The notes under the pieces were generated by a model. It ran no database searches, was not told the origin of the DNA, and worked only from the letters and a program-made list of their open reading frames with translations. A stretch of DNA of 64,000 nt, taken from Photobacterium leiognathi (GTDB taxonomy: Bacteria > Pseudomonadota > Gammaproteobacteria > Enterobacterales > Vibrionaceae). Location of the stretch: assembly GCF_030685535.1 (NCBI RefSeq), contig NZ_CP131601.1:1302001-1366000 (forward strand), read 5' to 3'. Position numbers and translations under genes: made by a program. This document shows positions 37,941 through 47,556 of the stretch, piece after piece (positions within the stretch are counted from its first letter, which is position 1; each line of letters starts with the position of its first letter).

Positions 37941-37951
37941 TCAAGAGACAG

Positions 37952-37961
37952 GCCAATTGGC
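37952..37961 (+). repeat. Right target-site duplication of the IS
   Basis: GCCAATTGGC, matching the left flank. The sequence continues AGCCTTTTACG, the other half of the split asnS terminator stem. Confidence 0.75.
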
Positions 37962-37995
37962 AGCCTTTTACGTTCTGTTCTAAATATAACAAAGA

Positions 37996-39396
37996 TTAGA
38001 AGTTTGCAGAGCGTGGGGTACGTGGGAATGGGATCACGTCACGTACGTTACCCATACCTGTTACGTAAGATACTAGACGCTCGAAGCCTAGACCGAAACC
38101 AGCGTGTGGTACACTACCGTAACGACGTAGGTCGCGGTACCAGCCCATGTGCTCAGGATCTAGCCCCATTTCAACCATACGTGCATCAAGGATGTCTAAA
38201 CGTTCTTCACGCTGAGAACCACCGATGATTTCACCGATACCTGGTGCTAGTACGTCCATTGCTGCAACTGTCTTACCGTCGTCATTCAAACGCATGTAGA
38301 ATGCTTTGATGTCTTTCGGGTAGTTCTTAACGATTACAGGTGCTTGGAAGTGCTCTTCTGCAAGGTAACGCTCGTGCTCAGAAGACATATCAATGCCCCA
38401 CTCAACATCGAACTCGAACTTACGGCCAGAGTCTTGAAGGATCTTAATTGCATCAGTGTAATCAACTTGTGCAAAGTCAGATGTTACGAACTTCTCTAGA
38501 CGAGAAATTGCGTCTTTGTCGATACGCTGAGCAAAGAACTCAAGGTCGTCACGACGCTCTTCAAGTACAGCTTTGAATACGTACTTCAGCATGTCTTCAG
38601 CAAGCTTAGCTACATCGTCAAGTTCAGCGAATGCAACTTCAGGCTCAACCATCCAGAACTCAGCTAGGTGGCGGCTTGTGTTTGAGTTTTCAGCACGGAA
38701 AGTAGGGCCGAAAGTGTAAACCTTGCTTAGTGCACAAGCGTAAGCTTCAGCGTTTAGCTGACCGGATACTGTTAGGAAAGTCTCTTTACCAAAGAAATCT
38801 TTGTCAAAGTCTACTTCGCCTTTATCAGTCATTGGCAGGTTAGCCATGTCTAGCGTAGATACACGGAACATTTCACCTGCACCTTCACAGTCAGATGCTG
38901 TGATAAGTGGCGCAGACATCCAGAAGAAGCCTTGCTCGTGGTAGAAACGGTGGATCGCTTGAGATAGACAGTTACGAACACGTGCTACAGCGCCGATCAC
39001 GTTAGTACGTGGACGAAGGTGTGCAACTTCACGTAAATACTCAATTGAGTGACGAGTTTTAGCCATTGGGTAAGAATCTGCATCTTCAACCCAACCAACC
39101 ACTTTAACGTTGGTTGCTGCTAGTTCAAAATCTTGACCTTTAGCAGGAGATGCTACGATTGTACCAGTAACCTCAACAGAGCAACCAGTTGTAAGCTTAA
39201 GCACTTCATCCTGGTAATTATTTAACTCATTAGGGACCACGGCCTGAATCGGGTCGAAACAAGAGCCGTCATAAATGGCAAGGAAAGAGATTCCAGCTTT
39301 GGAATCACGACGTGAGCGAACCCAACCGCGAACAGTAACTTCACTGTCTACCGCTAGTTTGCCGCTTAATACGTCTGTTACAGGCGCGTAAGTCAT
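37996..39396 (-). CDS. asnS: Asparaginyl-tRNA synthetase
   Basis: 466 residues, the usual class IIb length; charges tRNA-Asn in the cytoplasm. Residues 1-100 are the OB-fold anticodon-binding domain ([20 protein letters not shown]). Class II motifs follow: [21 protein letters not shown] (motif 2 region, AENSNT) and [15 protein letters not shown] (motif 3). Its original terminator, downstream at 36.43/37.97 kb, has been split by the IS, so transcripts may run antisense into the transposase. Confidence 0.96.
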   Translation of the reverse strand: MTYAPVTDVLSGKLAVDSEVTVRGWVRSRRDSKAGISFLAIYDGSCFDPIQAVVPNELNNYQDEVLKLTTGCSVEVTGTIVASPAKGQDFELAATNVKVVGWVEDADSYPMAKTRHSIEYLREVAHLRPRTNVIGAVARVRNCLSQAIHRFYHEQGFFWMSAPLITASDCEGAGEMFRVSTLDMANLPMTDKGEVDFDKDFFGKETFLTVSGQLNAEAYACALSKVYTFGPTFRAENSNTSRHLAEFWMVEPEVAFAELDDVAKLAEDMLKYVFKAVLEERRDDLEFFAQRIDKDAISRLEKFVTSDFAQVDYTDAIKILQDSGRKFEFDVEWGIDMSSEHERYLAEEHFQAPVIVKNYPKDIKAFYMRLNDDGKTVAAMDVLAPGIGEIIGGSQREERLDILDARMVEMGLDPEHMGWYRDLRRYGSVPHAGFGLGFERLVSYVTGMGNVRDVIPFPRTPRSANF

Positions 39397-39584
39397 GTTT
39401 AAATCATTCTCCGTTTAGGCACTGACTTCGGAATTAAAGTATCTCGTGCTTAAAGATATCTAAGTATTAGTCATATTACCTTTCTTACGACAAGCATCAA
39501 GCATTGATATCAATCAAATGATAAATTGATGAAAGAAAGCGGTAATTTTAGCAAATGATTGGTTAATTATCGGTCATTTACTTT

Positions 39585-39630
39585 AAGTCGTCCTAGCTTC
39601 GTATTGGAAAATGTAGACCTAGGACGTCTT
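39585..39630 (-). repeat. Inverted repeat downstream of queE
   Basis: AAGTCGTCCTAG (39585-39596) and CTAGGACGTCTT (39619-39630) pair at 11 of 12 positions around a 22-base loop. It lies between queE and asnS and may end queE transcripts; no clear T run follows. Confidence 0.4.
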
Positions 39631-39668
39631 AGCTAAATTTTTTATAAATCAATTCAAGCAAAAGCTGT

Positions 39669-40337
39669 TTAAGCAATGGCTAAGTATTTGTGTGTTTGAA
39701 TTGATAAACGCCAATTACGGGCAATACAGGTTTCGATACAAAGCTCAGTTGCGCGTGGCTTTTGGCTGATAGGCTGTAGTGCAATTGTAACGTCTGATTT
39801 AAGACTCTTGCCCTCTAATAAAGCGTCAAGTTGCTCGATGTCTTTACTAGTACCAACCGGGTGTTTGATCTCGTTAGCGCGTTCTAGCGCAGAAGCTAAT
39901 ACAGGAAGCTTGGCTTTCATATTGATTTTTGGTGATACCGTTACCCAAGTGTTGTTACTAGCTTGGATCTCAGAAGTACCACTGGTTTCAATTTGGCAAT
40001 TAAAGCCTGCCGCTTCAAGCGCTTCTGTTAGGGGATATAGATCGTAAATGCATGGCTCACCACCCGTGATAACAACATGCTTTGCGGTGTACTTTTGATC
40101 AATCAGTAGCTGTACAACACCATTAGCGTCAAGTTGAGTCCAAAGTGGAGAGTCTTCAGTTTTTGCCATGATTTGTTCTAAAGATGCCAAGTCTTGTGGC
40201 TCAGCAGTCCATGTTTGTTTGGTATCACACCATGAACAACCCACAGGGCAGACTTGTAATCGAACAAAAATTGCAGGAACGCCTGTAAATACGCCTTCAC
40301 CCTGAATAGTCTCGAATACTTCGTTAATTTTGTACAC
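39669..40337 (-). CDS. queE: 7-carboxy-7-deazaguanine synthase QueE
   Basis: 222-residue radical SAM enzyme in the queuosine pathway; converts 6-carboxytetrahydropterin to 7-carboxy-7-deazaguanine. The iron-sulfur cysteines are seen in CPVGCSWCDTKQTW (CxxxCxxC), preceded by the substrate region ETIQGEGVFTGVPAIFVRL, and GGEP occurs in VVITGGEPCIYDLYPL. Divergent from mlc with about 270 bases between. Confidence 0.94.
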   Translation of the reverse strand: MYKINEVFETIQGEGVFTGVPAIFVRLQVCPVGCSWCDTKQTWTAEPQDLASLEQIMAKTEDSPLWTQLDANGVVQLLIDQKYTAKHVVITGGEPCIYDLYPLTEALEAAGFNCQIETSGTSEIQASNNTWVTVSPKINMKAKLPVLASALERANEIKHPVGTSKDIEQLDALLEGKSLKSDVTIALQPISQKPRATELCIETCIARNWRLSIQTHKYLAIA

Positions 40338-40443
40338 GTTGAACCTCTTTTTTCACCCGAATTGCTGACTTTCTATTGTGAAACTGGTTTCTTTTAGAAA
40401 GGTTACGGCGTGAAATAAATCCGCTAATTGAAGAAAAATAGTC

Positions 40444-40463
40444 GGCAAAAAAGCCGTTTTGCC
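40444..40463. promoter_or_regulatory. Palindrome between queE and mlc, candidate operator
   Basis: GGCAAAA (40444-40450) and TTTTGCC (40457-40463) form a perfect 7-bp inverted repeat with 6-base spacing. Mlc/NagC regulators bind AT-rich palindromes and often repress themselves, so an Mlc site is possible, though it is about 145 bases from the mlc start. Confidence 0.3.
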
Positions 40464-40608
40464 ATTATCGCAGAAGCGAAACTCAATGTCTTTAGTCATT
40501 GATAGTGATACTTGTCACGTACTGAAGACAAGAGGCTTCACAATTACTTCGCAAAGTAAAAAAATTAACATACGAAGGTTTTATAGCTGATTTTTCAGGA
40601 GTATCGAC

Positions 40609-41823
40609 ATGTACGTCGCTCAGCCAGGCCATATCGATCATATCAAAAGAAATAATGCTGGGAGCGTATACAAACTGATTGATTTGTACGGACCAATCTC
40701 TCGCATTGAATTATCAAAACGTAGTCAGCTAGCCCCTGCAAGTATTACTAAGATCACTCGTGAACTTATTGATGCGCATTTAATTAAAGAGACACAATTT
40801 CAAGAATCAAGTAGCCGTGGGCGTCCTGCCATTGGACTTGTGCCTGCTAATGAAGGTTGGCAATTTTTATCTATTCGCTTAGGGCGTGGTTACTTGACGA
40901 TTGCGTTACATGCATTGGGTGGTGAAATCCTTGTTGAAGAACGTCAAGATATTGAGCAGTTACATCAGGTTGATGTGGTTGAAAAGTTACTACAGGAAAT
41001 TAATGTCTTTTTTGCTAATCATGTGAGTGAGCTTGATCGTATTACCGCGATTGCAGTGTCACTGCCGGGGTTAGTGAATACCAGTGATGGTGTGGTACTG
41101 CAAATGCCGCATTATAACGTTTCCAATCTTCCGCTTGGCGAGATCATTCATCAAGAAACAGGTCTGCCTGTTTTTATTGGTAACGATACTCGCTCATGGG
41201 CATTAGCTGAAAAGCTTTTTGGTAACTCTCGTGGTATTGCGAACTCGATTTTAGTCTCGATCCATCACGGTGTTGGGGCTGGTATTGTACTTGATGATAA
41301 TGTGCTACAAGGCAAAACCGGTAATGTTGGTGAGCTTGGGCATATTCAAATCAAGCCTTATGGAAAGCGCTGTTTCTGTGGCAATCATGGTTGTTTAGAA
41401 ACAGTTGCCAGTTTACAGGCAATATTAGAACAAGTGGAAACCCAGTTAAAAGCAGGGCATGAATCTATATTGAGTAATATGCCGCTGACCATTGAAGCGA
41501 TTTGTGATGCAGCTGTTGAAGGGGATAGTTTAGCAAGACAGATCATCATTGAGCTTGGACATAATTTAGGTCAAGCCATTGCGATTATGGTCAATTTATT
41601 TAATCCACAACGTATTCTGATTGGTGGTGAATTTAACCGTGCTAAATCGGTGTTATATCCAGCGATCATGGAGCGAATTCGCTCTCAAACATTGCCTGTA
41701 TATTTTCGTGATTTAGAGATTGAGCAGAGCCGTTTTTATACCCAAGCAACCATGCCCGGCGCTGCTTTGGTAAAACAGGCAATGTACGACGGGCATTTGC
41801 TTATGAAGTTAGTAGATGGTTAA
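40609..41823 (+). CDS. mlc: ROK-family transcriptional repressor Mlc
   Basis: 404 residues. N-terminal helix-turn-helix (IDHIKRNNAGSVYKLIDLYG, LAPASITKITREL) and a ROK sugar-kinase-like domain. The structural zinc motif is kept: GHIQIKPYGKRCFCGNHGCLE. Mlc represses glucose PTS and related genes until sequestered by the glucose permease. NagC is the close alternative, but the N-terminus fits Mlc better. Convergent with a LysR gene 20 bases on. Confidence 0.9.
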   Translation: MYVAQPGHIDHIKRNNAGSVYKLIDLYGPISRIELSKRSQLAPASITKITRELIDAHLIKETQFQESSSRGRPAIGLVPANEGWQFLSIRLGRGYLTIALHALGGEILVEERQDIEQLHQVDVVEKLLQEINVFFANHVSELDRITAIAVSLPGLVNTSDGVVLQMPHYNVSNLPLGEIIHQETGLPVFIGNDTRSWALAEKLFGNSRGIANSILVSIHHGVGAGIVLDDNVLQGKTGNVGELGHIQIKPYGKRCFCGNHGCLETVASLQAILEQVETQLKAGHESILSNMPLTIEAICDAAVEGDSLARQIIIELGHNLGQAIAIMVNLFNPQRILIGGEFNRAKSVLYPAIMERIRSQTLPVYFRDLEIEQSRFYTQATMPGAALVKQAMYDGHLLMKLVDG

Positions 41824-41834
41824 TGGTATGATTT

Positions 41835-41870
41835 ATATGGAAATTAAAACTTTTCTTTAATTTCCATATA
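41835..41870. terminator. Long perfect hairpin between mlc and the LysR gene
   Basis: TATATGGAAATTAAA (41835-41849) and TTTAATTTCCATATA (41856-41870) form a 15-bp perfect stem with a 7-base loop. It overlaps the last codons of the LysR gene (stop at 41844). It probably stops both convergent transcripts, though no classic T run follows. Confidence 0.5.
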
Positions 41871-42746
41871 GCTTTCTCGAATATGCTCGATAAGTGCTTG
41901 AATGCGTTTAGCGGGCTTTCTAGTGTAAGGATATACAGCATAAATCCCGACCACTTTACCAGCATGTGTTGGTAATAATTCCACCAAATCTCCGCGCTGT
42001 AATTCATCATAAATTAAGCAATTAGGAAGATAGGCGATGCCATTACCTGCAAGCACTACTTTCTTTAATGCTGCTGCGTTATCTGATGAGAAATTACCGC
42101 TCACTTTCTGGGTGTAAACTTTGTTTTGTTTTAGAAATTGCCAGTCAAAAGGACCTGTGCTTTGTGGGTTGTAACCCAAGCAATTATGACTTAATAGATC
42201 TTTCGGTTTTTCTGGTTTGCCGTAATGCTCTATATAAGCAGGGGAAGCACAGATCACCCAGCGAGAATTAAAAATATGACGTGCAATCAGGCTTGAATCT
42301 TCTAAATAGCCAGTACGGATCACCAGATCATAATTGTCTGCCACAAGATCAACAAAGTGATTATCTAGCGACATCTCCACCGATAAACCGGGGTGTCTTT
42401 GGCAGAAATCAGCCACGGCATTGGCAAGGACTAATTCTCCTGAAATGGTGGGTACAGACATACGGATTTTGCCTGACAAGGCTTCGCTATAACCTGTTAC
42501 AGAATCAAACGCTGCTTGTGCAACATGACTGATGCTTTTGGCGCGATGATAGAGGACTTCACCGGGTTCGGTGAGGGTCAATTTACGGGTGGTGCGGTAA
42601 ATTAACTGTAAACCTAATTCTGTCTCAAGTTTACTAATGCGTTTACTAACAACCGATTTAGTCACGTTATTGAGTTCAGCCACTTTGCTGAATGATCCAT
42701 GTTCAATTACTTGAGTGAATAAAACGAGATCGTCGATAGCTGGCAT
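41844..42746 (-). CDS. LysR-family transcriptional regulator
   Basis: 300 residues. N-terminal winged helix-turn-helix (SFSKVAELNNVTKSVVSKRI, then SKLETELGLQLIYRTTRKL) and an effector domain from about residue 90. It looks like the CrgA/DsdC-like branch in which NVTKSVVSKRIS replaces the commoner LSQPAVS. Located 0.2 kb past the end of the lactate cluster and convergent to mlc; a role in either is not shown. Confidence 0.85.
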   Translation of the reverse strand: MPAIDDLVLFTQVIEHGSFSKVAELNNVTKSVVSKRISKLETELGLQLIYRTTRKLTLTEPGEVLYHRAKSISHVAQAAFDSVTGYSEALSGKIRMSVPTISGELVLANAVADFCQRHPGLSVEMSLDNHFVDLVADNYDLVIRTGYLEDSSLIARHIFNSRWVICASPAYIEHYGKPEKPKDLLSHNCLGYNPQSTGPFDWQFLKQNKVYTQKVSGNFSSDNAAALKKVVLAGNGIAYLPNCLIYDELQRGDLVELLPTHAGKVVGIYAVYPYTRKPAKRIQALIEHIRESYMEIKEKF

Positions 42747-42862
42747 TCTTTATCCCATACAAAGTCTAAGAGGCAAGGATTATATACTTAACTCATATTA
42801 TGGCGCTATATTCAACAAGCGTGATTTGGCAGAGAGTCAAAGAGGGGATGTGGAACTTGAAT

Positions 42863-42890
42863 AAAAAAACGCAGCCCCGATAGCTGCGTT
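42863..42890 (-). terminator. Terminator of the lactate (lut) operon
   Basis: AACGCAGC (42868-42875) pairs with GCTGCGTT (42883-42890); on the minus strand a run of seven T follows. It lies 70 bases past the lutC stop. Confidence 0.8.
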
Positions 42891-42960
42891 GTTCTTATTC
42901 CCGTGTGTGCTTAACTACTAGCGTCCTGCTAGCTGTTATCACTATTGGTGATAGGTAGAC

Positions 42961-43713
42961 TTACATATCATCAATAATGATGTAGGTGGCAAAGACGGGC
43001 CCATGCACACCAACAACTTTGATCAGCTCGATATCTGCAGTCGAGCTAGGACCTGAAATGAAGTTAACACATGATGGAATACGTTCACCATTTTGTGCTT
43101 TCTGATGAAGAATTTCAGTTGCCTGTGTTAAACGCGCAACGATACAGCTTTTTGGCACAACGAAGACTGATGCTTCTGGTAGTAGGCTAACTGCACGACC
43201 TTGCGCTGGGTTGCTGTAAAGTACCATAGTGCCTGATTCAGCTAGTGCTTGCTCTGCAAATACAACACCCACTTTTGCACGTTCTGCAACGGTAATATTT
43301 GCTTCATAGCCTGCTGAGTGATCCCAAATGTAAACGCCATGCTGTTCTGCACTAAGATCTTTAGGATAAATCACATCAAGTAGACGTTTATCTGCGGTGA
43401 AAATGGTTTCACCAACAGGGGTGATTTCTGTTTGATCGGCACTACAGTATTTGAAACATACATCGCGTAATGCTTCTGTTAGTTGTGCTTTGGTGGTTAC
43501 AACTGCTTGCGCACCTAAAGAAGACTCAGTGTAGTTTACCAAGATGTCTTTTAGTTCATCTTGAGATTTACCTGCAAATACTTCTTTGTGGCAATTATAT
43601 TTTAAGTTTGGACGTGCAACTGGGGTAGTGATGCGATCACGACCTAGTTGTTTGGCGATGTTATTAAGGAAACTATCGCGATTATAGATGCGTTGCTCAT
43701 TTTGAGATGACAT
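42961..43713 (-). CDS. lutC: LUD-domain protein LutC (lactate utilisation)
   Basis: 250 residues, LUD/DUF162 family. LutC is the third part of the LutABC L-lactate oxidase complex, which takes L-lactate to pyruvate. Recognisable segments are KVGVVFAEQALAESGTMVLY and the C-terminal ISGPSSTADIELIKVVGVHG. It follows the broken lutB by 17 bases. The gene itself looks intact, but the complex probably cannot form if lutB is lost. Confidence 0.88.
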   Translation of the reverse strand: MSSQNEQRIYNRDSFLNNIAKQLGRDRITTPVARPNLKYNCHKEVFAGKSQDELKDILVNYTESSLGAQAVVTTKAQLTEALRDVCFKYCSADQTEITPVGETIFTADKRLLDVIYPKDLSAEQHGVYIWDHSAGYEANITVAERAKVGVVFAEQALAESGTMVLYSNPAQGRAVSLLPEASVFVVPKSCIVARLTQATEILHQKAQNGERIPSCVNFISGPSSTADIELIKVVGVHGPVFATYIIIDDM

Positions 43714-43729
43714 ACGGAAAGCCCCTTAA

Positions 43730-45142
43730 TTACTTATTTTTGTTCTTAAACCAGCTGCGGAACGATTCACCAGATGGTGTTGGTAAATCACGAGTTTGTG
43801 TCCATGCGTTTAGCAGACCAACTTTAAATGGTAGTTGACCATCTTTAATCAGCTTGCCTGCAACAATGGCACCGATCTTAACTGTCTTATCCCATAGTGC
43901 AGGGTGGGCGTTAACAAAGCTAAAGCCACTAACAGAAGCACGTTCCATAGGATCAGTAATTTTCTCTTCGCCCATGATTTGACGGTGCTTAAGCAGTAGA
44001 TCTGATAGTGGGATCTTCACTGGGCATACATCATGACAAGCACGACATAAGCTACATGCGTTTGGTAGATCTTTGAAATCTTCGTAGCCGCCAAGTAGTG
44101 GAGACAGTACAGCACCAATAGGACCAGAGTAGATTGAACCGTAAGATTAGTCACCGATGTGACGGTAAGCCGGACAGGTGTTTACACACGCCGCACAACG
44201 TACACAACGTAGGATTGAACGGAATTCAGAGCCTAAAATCTTAGAGCGACCGTTATCAACAATAACTAGGTGGAACTCTTCAGGACCGTCACAGTTACCT
44301 TCTTCACGAGGGCCAGTTAGTGCCGTTACGTAACCAGTCAGTGGTAAACCAACTGCACTACGACATAGCAGGCTTGCCACAATATCGAACTCTTCAAATG
44401 TAGGAACGATACGCTCCATACCCATTACAGCGATATGTGTTTTAGGTAGGCTGGTTGCAAGACGTGCGTTACCTTCATTAGTAACAAGGGTTACGGTGCC
44501 AGATTCTGCAATGGCAAAGTTACAGCCAGTGATACCGATTTCTGCTTCTAGGAAATCATGACGGATATGCTCACGTACGAAACGTGTCATTTCTTCTGGA
44601 TCTGATGAGCCTTCGTAACCTAGCTTCTTGTTGAATACGTCACGAATTTGAGTTCGGTTTTTGTGAAGTGCAGGAACAACGATGTGTGAAGGAGCATCAC
44701 AATCATCAACCTGAAGGATGTATTCACCTAGATCGGTTTCAATCACTTCACAGTTGTTACGTTGGATCACATGGTTCATACCGATTTCTTCGGTTACCAT
44801 GGATTTAGACTTTACAACTTTTTTCGCATTCTTTTGTTGAATGATTTTTTCGATGTAATTCGTTGCATCTTCAGCAGTTGCTGCGAAGTAAACGTGACCA
44901 CCGTGCTTTTCAACGTTGTCGCTAAGTTGTTGTAGGTAGTAATCTAGGTTTTCAAGCACATGGTTACGAATATCCATGCCCATTTCACGCCATTCTTCCC
45001 AGTTACCAAGTTTTTCAGCAGCGATAGCACGGTTTTTGAACATGCGTTCTTGTGCGTTAGCAACAGCGGCACGCATAGATTCGTCTTTCATTTTTACATG
45101 AATACGATCTTTAAATTTCTGGTTGCTTGTTTTCATTGACAT
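43730..45142 (-). pseudogene. lutB: LutB iron-sulfur lactate oxidase subunit with in-frame TAA
   Basis: LutB is the LUD plus iron-sulfur subunit of the LutABC complex. The first 331 codons run through the LUD domain and the first cluster motif [23 protein letters not shown] at 44147-44149 then stops translation, but the frame goes on unbroken as SYGSIYSGPIGAVLSP, then the second cluster motif CSLCRACHDVCPVKIP and the C-terminal domain. Total is about 470 codons, the family's normal length. One base change is enough to explain it. The truncated product lacks the second 4Fe-4S ligand set. Confidence 0.88.
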
Positions 45143-45154
45143 AATAATGACCTC

Positions 45155-45874
45155 TTAACGACTCATCAGCACATCAACAATGTGCATCACTTTGATTGGT
45201 TGACCTTCACGGCTAATGCGGCCACCAATGTTTAGTAAACAGCTGATATCAGCACCAATTAAGAAGTCAGGTTCAGCAGCTTTGATGTGACGTACTTTCT
45301 CTGTCACCATCTCACCAGAAATTTCAGACATCTTCACAGAGAAGGTACCACCGAAACCACAACAAGTTTCTTGGTTTTCAATTGGAAGAAGTTCAAGACC
45401 TTCAACGTTGTTTAGTAGAATAAGCGGCTCTTCACGTACACCAAGCTTACGGATCAAGCTACAAGAAGGGTGGTAAACACCTTTACCTTCCAAGCGAGCA
45501 CCTACATTTTCAACACCAAGTTGGCGAACAACAAACTGAGTCAATTCAAATAGACGATCAGCCACTTTTTTCGCACGCTCTGCCCACTCTGGCTCATCAG
45601 CTAAGTACTCTGGGTATTTCTTTACCGCAGCAGCACAAGAGCCCGCAGGTGTTACGATAGGGAAGTCGTTGATCTCAAATGCTTCGATCATGTTTTTCAT
45701 TGCAAGCTTACTTTTTTCAATGTAGCCACTATTTAACGCAGGCTGACCACAACAACCTTGACGCTCAGGGAAGATCACTTCACAGCCAAGTTGCTCTAGT
45801 AAACCTACTGTTTTTTTGGCAACTTCAGCTTTCACTGTATCGCCTAGGCAGGTGACAAAAAAGTTTACCTTCAT
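45155..45874 (-). CDS. lutA: LutA, CCG-domain lactate oxidase subunit
   Basis: 239 residues with two cysteine-rich CCG domains: FPERQGCCGQPALNSGY (about residue 40) and ETCCGFGGTFSVKM (about 170), related to GlpC/heterodisulfide reductase subunit B. First enzyme gene of the lut operon, 12 bases before lutB. Intact. Confidence 0.92.
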   Translation of the reverse strand: MKVNFFVTCLGDTVKAEVAKKTVGLLEQLGCEVIFPERQGCCGQPALNSGYIEKSKLAMKNMIEAFEINDFPIVTPAGSCAAAVKKYPEYLADEPEWAERAKKVADRLFELTQFVVRQLGVENVGARLEGKGVYHPSCSLIRKLGVREEPLILLNNVEGLELLPIENQETCCGFGGTFSVKMSEISGEMVTEKVRHIKAAEPDFLIGADISCLLNIGGRISREGQPIKVMHIVDVLMSR

Positions 45875-45972
45875 CTCATTGCTCCAGTGGCGGCATACCG
45901 CCTAATTGTTCACATTAGCAATTGGCTTATCCGAAGATAAGCCAATCATTTATCTTCACGTTGTAGGGACGT

Positions 45973-47556
45973 TTAGATAAAAATACTGACAACAGCTGCA
46001 ATCACACCGTATAGCACCATAGGGATCACTGTACGTTTAATGATGTAGCCTTCTTTATTTGCAATACCAAGGATGGTTGATACAGCAATAATATTGTTAA
46101 TACACACCATATTACCCATTGCACCACCAACAGACTGCATGGCTAAAATGGTGTTTTCAGGTAAGCCAACATTGTGAGCGATGCTTTGTTGAATCGCGCC
46201 GAATGTCAGGTTTGAAACCGTTGCAGAGCCTGAGAAAAACGCACCTAACGCACCTAAAGAAGCAGCGCAGTATTGCCAGTTTTTACCGATAAGATCAGCA
46301 AACGCATTACCTGTTGTCATGATTGGTGAATGTTCACCACCAATCATCATGAATTTCACCATAATTAACGCACCGACAAGGGCGATAAAGGGCGTTTTGA
46401 TACGTGATGCTGTATCACTAACGACTTGTTTGACTTGGGTCTTATTCATCTTTAAAAGAGGAATAGAAATAAGTACAACCAAAAAAAACGGAATCAACGC
46501 AGGCACATACAATGTTTTGTACGCCCATGAAGTATCCGTGCCTAAAATATTGCTTAATTTAATAATTAGCGCTTGGCTTAGGTGTAAATCTGCAAACCCT
46601 AAGTTTAGGTGTAGCAGTGGCGTTGCATCGTTTAGCATGCCTTTTAAACCCAGCTGTTTAATGCGTGTCACGATCAGAATCAGGATCAACAGCAGTGTAG
46701 GAGCCATCGCTTTAAACACCACATGGAAAGGCAGTGTTGTTGCTTTGTTTTCTTCTTCTGACGTTGTTTGTTTTTCTAAACCAATGTTGTAACGCGCCAG
46801 CAGAATAGACAGTGTTAAACCAATCGCACCACCAATCAGCGCTGGGAATTCATAGTTCCACTGGGCAAGCCATACATAAGGTATAGTACATGACCAAATA
46901 CTGAGTTGAATGAACACAAAGTTGCGTTTAATTTGCTGCCAATTCACAACGAATTTCAGTGCGATTACAGGAATAATCACAGCCGCCACAGTGTGCATGA
47001 TGGCTGATAATCAGCCTACATCTAATAACTCAGCATCAGGTAATCCTAAGTTACCTAAACCAAACCATGTCGGTGTACCTACTGCACCAAAAGAGACTGG
47101 AACAGAATTCATAACCAGTGCAAGCATAGCGACACGTAATGGGTTAAAACCCAGACCCACTAAAATTGGAGCGGCAATCGCAGCTGGTGTACCAAAACCA
47201 GATGCACCTTCAATCATGAAGGCAAATGCCCAACCAATGATCATTAACTGACCAACTTGGTTTTTACTGATGCCTTCAAGCCATTGGCGAATCACATCTT
47301 CCGCACCCGACACATTCAAAGTACGGTTTAATAAAATAGCACCAGCAATAATCGAAATTGGTGTCAGGGCAGAAAGCGCACCTGAAATAACATTTGCTGC
47401 CAGTAACTGACTGCTTGTACCAAAATAGACAAGCTGTAATAAACCAATAAGTAATGCTGTTGCTGGCAATGCAACATGAGATGGCAACGCGTTCCTTTTC
47501 GTCATCATCCAAATTAAAAGCAAAATAGGGATAACCGATATTGCAAGATTTAACAT
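45973..47556 (-). pseudogene. lctP: L-lactate permease LctP interrupted by in-frame TGA
   Basis: LctP-family inner-membrane lactate/proton symporter. The first 181 codons include the family segments FMIEGASGFGTPAAIAAPI and NSVPVSFGAVGTPTWFG. A TGA at 47011-47013 (after AELLDVG) stops it, while the frame continues as LSAIMHTVAAVIIPVIALKF to a normal C-terminus with SATVSNLTFGAIQQSIA. About 527 codons in all, normal for the family. With lutB also stopped, the lactate pathway appears lost twice over. Confidence 0.88.

Larger units (their letters stand above)
36449..37951 (+). mobile_element. IS50-group (IS4 family, Tn5-like) insertion sequence
   Basis: 1503-bp element with a single transposase. 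The left end begins CTGTCTCTTATACACAAAT; the right end, read inward, begins CTGTCTCTTGATCACAAGT. The two agree at 15 of 19 positions. They resemble the outside and inside ends of IS50, including a GATC (Dam) site only in the inner-type right end. Ten identical bases, GCCAATTGGC, flank both ends (36439-36448 and 37952-37961), suggesting a 10-bp target duplication. Both ends and the transposase look complete, so it may be active. Confidence 0.9.

Noticed and set aside
36440..37960. A 9-bp target duplication for the IS
   Set aside because: The 9-mers next to the ends (CCAATTGGC and GCCAATTGG) differ; the repeated unit is the 10-mer GCCAATTGGC.
40338..40608. preQ1 riboswitch ahead of queE
   Set aside because: No recognisable preQ1 aptamer pattern could be traced in the leader, so it was not called.
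41801..42010. 69-residue frame on the minus strand over the end of mlc and the LysR gene
   Set aside because: It is an out-of-frame shadow of a convincing LysR gene and has no ribosome site.
45921..45946. Terminator between lctP and lutA
   Set aside because: ATTGGCTTATC and GATAAGCCAAT form a good hairpin, but no T run follows on the minus strand; more likely an intercistronic mRNA structure.
45973..46998. A separate permease gene starting at 46998
   Set aside because: It is the in-frame continuation of lctP after a TGA stop; start and membrane topology are those of the middle of the family.
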